The notes under the pieces: generated by a model
What the model saw: the letters and a program-made list of their open reading frames with translations, nothing else
The model's database searches: none
What the model was told of the DNA's origin: nothing
Shown: positions 63,562 to 64,000 of the stretch, in pieces
Numbering within the stretch: the first letter of the stretch is position 1
Layout: every line of letters starts with the position of its first letter
NCBI RefSeq assembly: GCF_016862075.1
Contig: NZ_BOMG01000054.1
Span: 62,001-126,000 of the forward strand
Direction of reading: 5' to 3'
Origin: Actinoplanes couchii
GTDB lineage: Bacteria; Actinomycetota; Actinomycetes; Mycobacteriales; Micromonosporaceae
DNA length: 64,000 bases
Program-made: the position numbers and the translations under genes

Positions 63562-64000
63562 ATGGCCAGCAGGCATCGCGTGTGGCGTCTCTCCGGCGGT
63601 TCGGTTCTGGCCGCCGCCCCGTGGGTCGTCATCTTCAGTGGCGTCCTCGCCCTCGCCGTCCTGCTGGCCGTCACCCTCTGGGCCACCCTGCGACCGGATC
63701 CGGACGTCGCCCGCAACGCCGGCGGGGCGGAGATCTTCACACCCGCCCGGCCCGGCGCCGTCGCGTCCGGTTCCCCGGCGGTCTCCCCGCCACCGCCGCG
63801 CCCACCGGCCGGGGACGCGGCCGCCGGGCCCTCCGCGCGGGGTGCCGTCTCCCCCGCCGCGCCGGCCGCGACCGGCACCACCACCGCCGGGGCGTCCCCG
63901 GCGAAGAGCACCGCGGCGACCACAAAACCGGCCACGGCTGCCACCACGGCGACCGCGACGCCGGCCCGGGACGCGTTCGCCGTCATCCGGGCCACGTCGT
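63562..64000 (+). CDS. Membrane-anchored Pro/Ala/Thr-rich protein, cut by window end
   Basis: An open frame from ATG 63562 to the end of the window (146 codons), with GAGG upstream. One membrane helix (about 15-42, W-V-V-I-F-S-G-V-L-A-L-A-V) is followed by a disordered Pro/Ala/Thr/Ser-rich stretch and, at the very end, D-A-F-A-V-I-R-A-T-S. Third positions are almost all G or C, favouring this strand over the antisense frame 63510-63995. The layout recalls the CBM2 protein at 11480-12193, but the outer domain lies beyond the window. Confidence 0.7.
   Translation, partial: MASRHRVWRLSGGSVLAAAPWVVIFSGVLALAVLLAVTLWATLRPDPDVARNAGGAEIFTPARPGAVASGSPAVSPPPPRPPAGDAAAGPSARGAVSPAAPAATGTTTAGASPAKSTAATTKPATAATTATATPARDAFAVIRATS

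Noticed and set aside
63510..63995. Minus-strand 161-codon gene at the window end
   Set aside because: The plus-strand frame from 63562 has a ribosome site, a membrane helix and better third-position GC.

Overview
The window comes from a high-GC filamentous actinomycete, most likely a member of the Micromonosporaceae close to Actinoplanes. This rests on the very high third-position GC, the mtrA-mtrB-lpqB and ftsE-ftsX clusters, whiB2, the F420 genes, an XRE/DUF397 pair and the many secreted carbohydrate-binding proteins. The family-level placement is inference.

Layout. 1-1037: the start of a methylthioadenosine phosphorylase, a YqgE protein and tRNA-Ala(GGC). 1089-7451: a four-gene operon on the minus strand, each gene overlapping the next by ATGA. 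It encodes a processive-type family 2 glycosyltransferase, a GT39-type membrane glycosyltransferase, a polyprenyl-phosphate sugar synthase fused to GtrA, and a secreted copper-radical (galactose/glyoxal) oxidase with all expected metal and cofactor residues. It looks like an expanded cslA/glxA-type surface-glycan system and is the most attractive candidate for an undescribed system. 7740-10934: an ECF sigma factor with a membrane partner, a secreted lipase-like hydrolase, and a RAMA-domain/PIN toxin-antitoxin-like pair whose PIN gene is frameshifted. 11026-17550: ssrA (tmRNA), a membrane-anchored CBM2 protein, smpB, a coiled-coil M23 peptidase, ftsX, ftsE, prfB and a PadR regulator. This is trans-translation, release and septal cell-wall hydrolysis in one strip.

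17920-31254: a membrane protein, a DUF6912-like protein, a small excisionase-type HTH protein and an Rv3235-like protein sharing an upstream direct repeat, an 81-bp tandem repeat block, secA, a double-GNAT protein, hpf, and the comF-lpqB-mtrB-mtrA run (transcribed mtrA first). 31388-33422: an XRE/DUF397 pair followed by about 0.8 kb without a recognisable gene.

33408-54643 carries GDP-mannose and F420 functions in an order resembling the Mycobacterium tuberculosis Rv3255c-Rv3265c neighbourhood: manA, a cation efflux protein, an SIS isomerase-like protein, Trm112, a phosphomannomutase, then DUF3499, a metallopeptidase-like protein, whiB2, fbiC, cofD, cofE, a NUDIX hydrolase, mannose-1-phosphate guanylyltransferase and a GT4 glycosyltransferase. 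Between the phosphomannomutase and DUF3499 lies an accessory block (38.5-43.95 kb): endonuclease V, a GAF-domain regulator, aldehyde dehydrogenase, DUF779 and a polysaccharide deacetylase.

54805-64000: a TIGR03089 protein, acetoacetyl-CoA synthetase, a 174-bp near-perfect inverted repeat, a proline-rich repeat membrane protein, a secreted GH30 with a ricin-type lectin domain, a LacI regulator overlapping a small membrane protein, a secreted NPP1/NLP-family protein (GHRHDWE), and the start of a membrane-anchored Pro/Ala/Thr-rich protein cut by the window end. Several short tandem repeats lie just past gene ends; in two cases (secA, manA) the repeat includes the last codons of the gene.
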